Below are positions 5,181-5,639 of a DNA stretch of 5,639 bases, one piece after another. The DNA is from Alphaproteobacteria bacterium TMED109. Lineage in GTDB: Bacteria; Pseudomonadota; Alphaproteobacteria; TMED109. The notes beneath the pieces were generated by a model, which searched no databases, was not told the origin of the DNA, and saw only the letters and a program-made list of their open reading frames with translations. The position numbers were made by a program, and so were the translations under genes. The stretch lies in contig NHFK01000025.1 of assembly GCA_002171375.1 (NCBI GenBank), positions 23,599 through 29,237 of the forward strand. Direction: 5' to 3'. Each line of letters opens with the position of its first letter. Within the stretch, counting starts at the first letter, position 1.

Positions 5181-5639
5181 TTAAATTATAAAGATATAAA
5201 ATATAATTATACACCATATTAAAGATAAACTTTGCAATATTTTATCTTTCAAAATTGAATCCATTGGATCCCCTAAATAAATTCCGTTCCAGGCTATATA
5301 TAAGTACCTAGTAAAAATGGCGATAATAATAGGAAATGATAACCAAATAATATTACTTTCATGTCTTAGAGCTACATTAGGGTCAAATGAAAAAAGACCA
5401 TAGAATAATAAAGTACATAAAATAGAAACTAAGAATAAAAATTTAAGTAACTTCTTATTCCAATTAGCTGATAAATAGTCATTATTTATAACTAGTTGCC
5501 CTAATCTTTTACCTAATGCAAAACTAATTGAAGAAAAAGCAATTATAAGCAATGTCCATAAAGATTGAGAAATATCTGCTGCTACTCCTCCAGCTAAGAT
5601 TCTAATTATAAACCCTGAACTAACTGCGATAGCATCTAA
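5181..5639 (-). CDS. UbiA-family prenyltransferase, C-terminal part (decaprenyl-phosphate phosphoribosyltransferase-like)
   Basis: The frame is open to the right edge; 152 C-terminal residues are visible and the start is outside the window. The TTG at 5552 is internal. Fragment residues 9-18 (GFIIRILAGG), then ISQSLW (23-28) and FALGKR (40-45), match the pattern of UbiA-type decaprenyl-phosphate phosphoribosyltransferases (roughly GFVLR.IAG, then IS.W, then LALGKR). Near the end, FTRYLYIAW (109-117) and the GDP...LKDKIL segment (123-134) fit the same family, as does the final hydrophobic helix. Such enzymes transfer phosphoribose to polyprenyl phosphate in the membrane, an early step towards pentose-containing glycans. 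An oddity is that the usual KRRAEL motif reads KRLGQL (44-49), with Gln for Glu. The aspartate-rich magnesium site expected in the N-terminal half cannot be checked. Another UbiA-family activity is possible. Confidence 0.72.
   Translation of the reverse strand, partial: LDAIAVSSGFIIRILAGGVAADISQSLWTLLIIAFSSISFALGKRLGQLVINNDYLSANWNKKLLKFLFLVSILCTLLFYGLFSFDPNVALRHESNIIWLSFPIIIAIFTRYLYIAWNGIYLGDPMDSILKDKILQSLSLIWCIIIFYIFII

Noticed and set aside
5550..5552. TTG as the start of the UbiA-like gene
   Set aside because: The frame continues upstream to the window edge with conserved family residues, so the gene is truncated rather than short.

Overview
The window is an AT-rich, densely packed bacterial segment with six protein genes (two cut by the window edges) and one tRNA. 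The mix of genes points to an AT-rich, probably marine alphaproteobacterium: a TakP-like TRAP receptor, an EmrB-like exporter, a glutathione S-transferase next to a class III CoA-transferase, and a tRNA-Val(GAC) that resembles alphaproteobacterial ones. This placement is inferred from gene content and base composition; no lineage marker such as rRNA is present.

Left part (1-2332). A plus-strand TRAP substrate-binding protein, missing its N-terminus, ends two bases before the end of a minus-strand 14-helix DHA2 drug/acid exporter. The exporter diverges from the next operon across 164 bp of very AT-rich DNA that should hold both promoters. Middle (2333-4239). A two-gene plus-strand operon encodes a GST-fold protein and a CaiB/BaiF-type CoA-transferase with its catalytic aspartate in place. 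A plausible but unproven reading is handling of an organic acid or electrophile, with the divergent exporter as a release valve.

Right part (4236-5639). All genes lie on the minus strand. The order of transcription is a truncated UbiA-family prenyltransferase (resembling decaprenyl-phosphate phosphoribosyltransferase), an AT-rich hairpin, tRNA-Val(GAC), and an exported pentapeptide-repeat protein that starts 17 nt after the tRNA CCA end. The last gene shares a TTAA with the end of the CoA-transferase gene, so both convergent junctions in the window leave no room for a separate terminator.

The most unusual item is the pentapeptide protein. It has 46 pentapeptides in unbroken register, and in its N-terminal part each face of the predicted four-sided beta-helix uses its own core residue (Leu/Phe, Phe, Met, Ile), giving a 20-residue super-repeat. 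A related pattern returns near the C-terminus shifted by half a coil. I see no CRISPR array, insertion sequence, integrase or toxin-antitoxin pair, and no evident multi-gene novel system.
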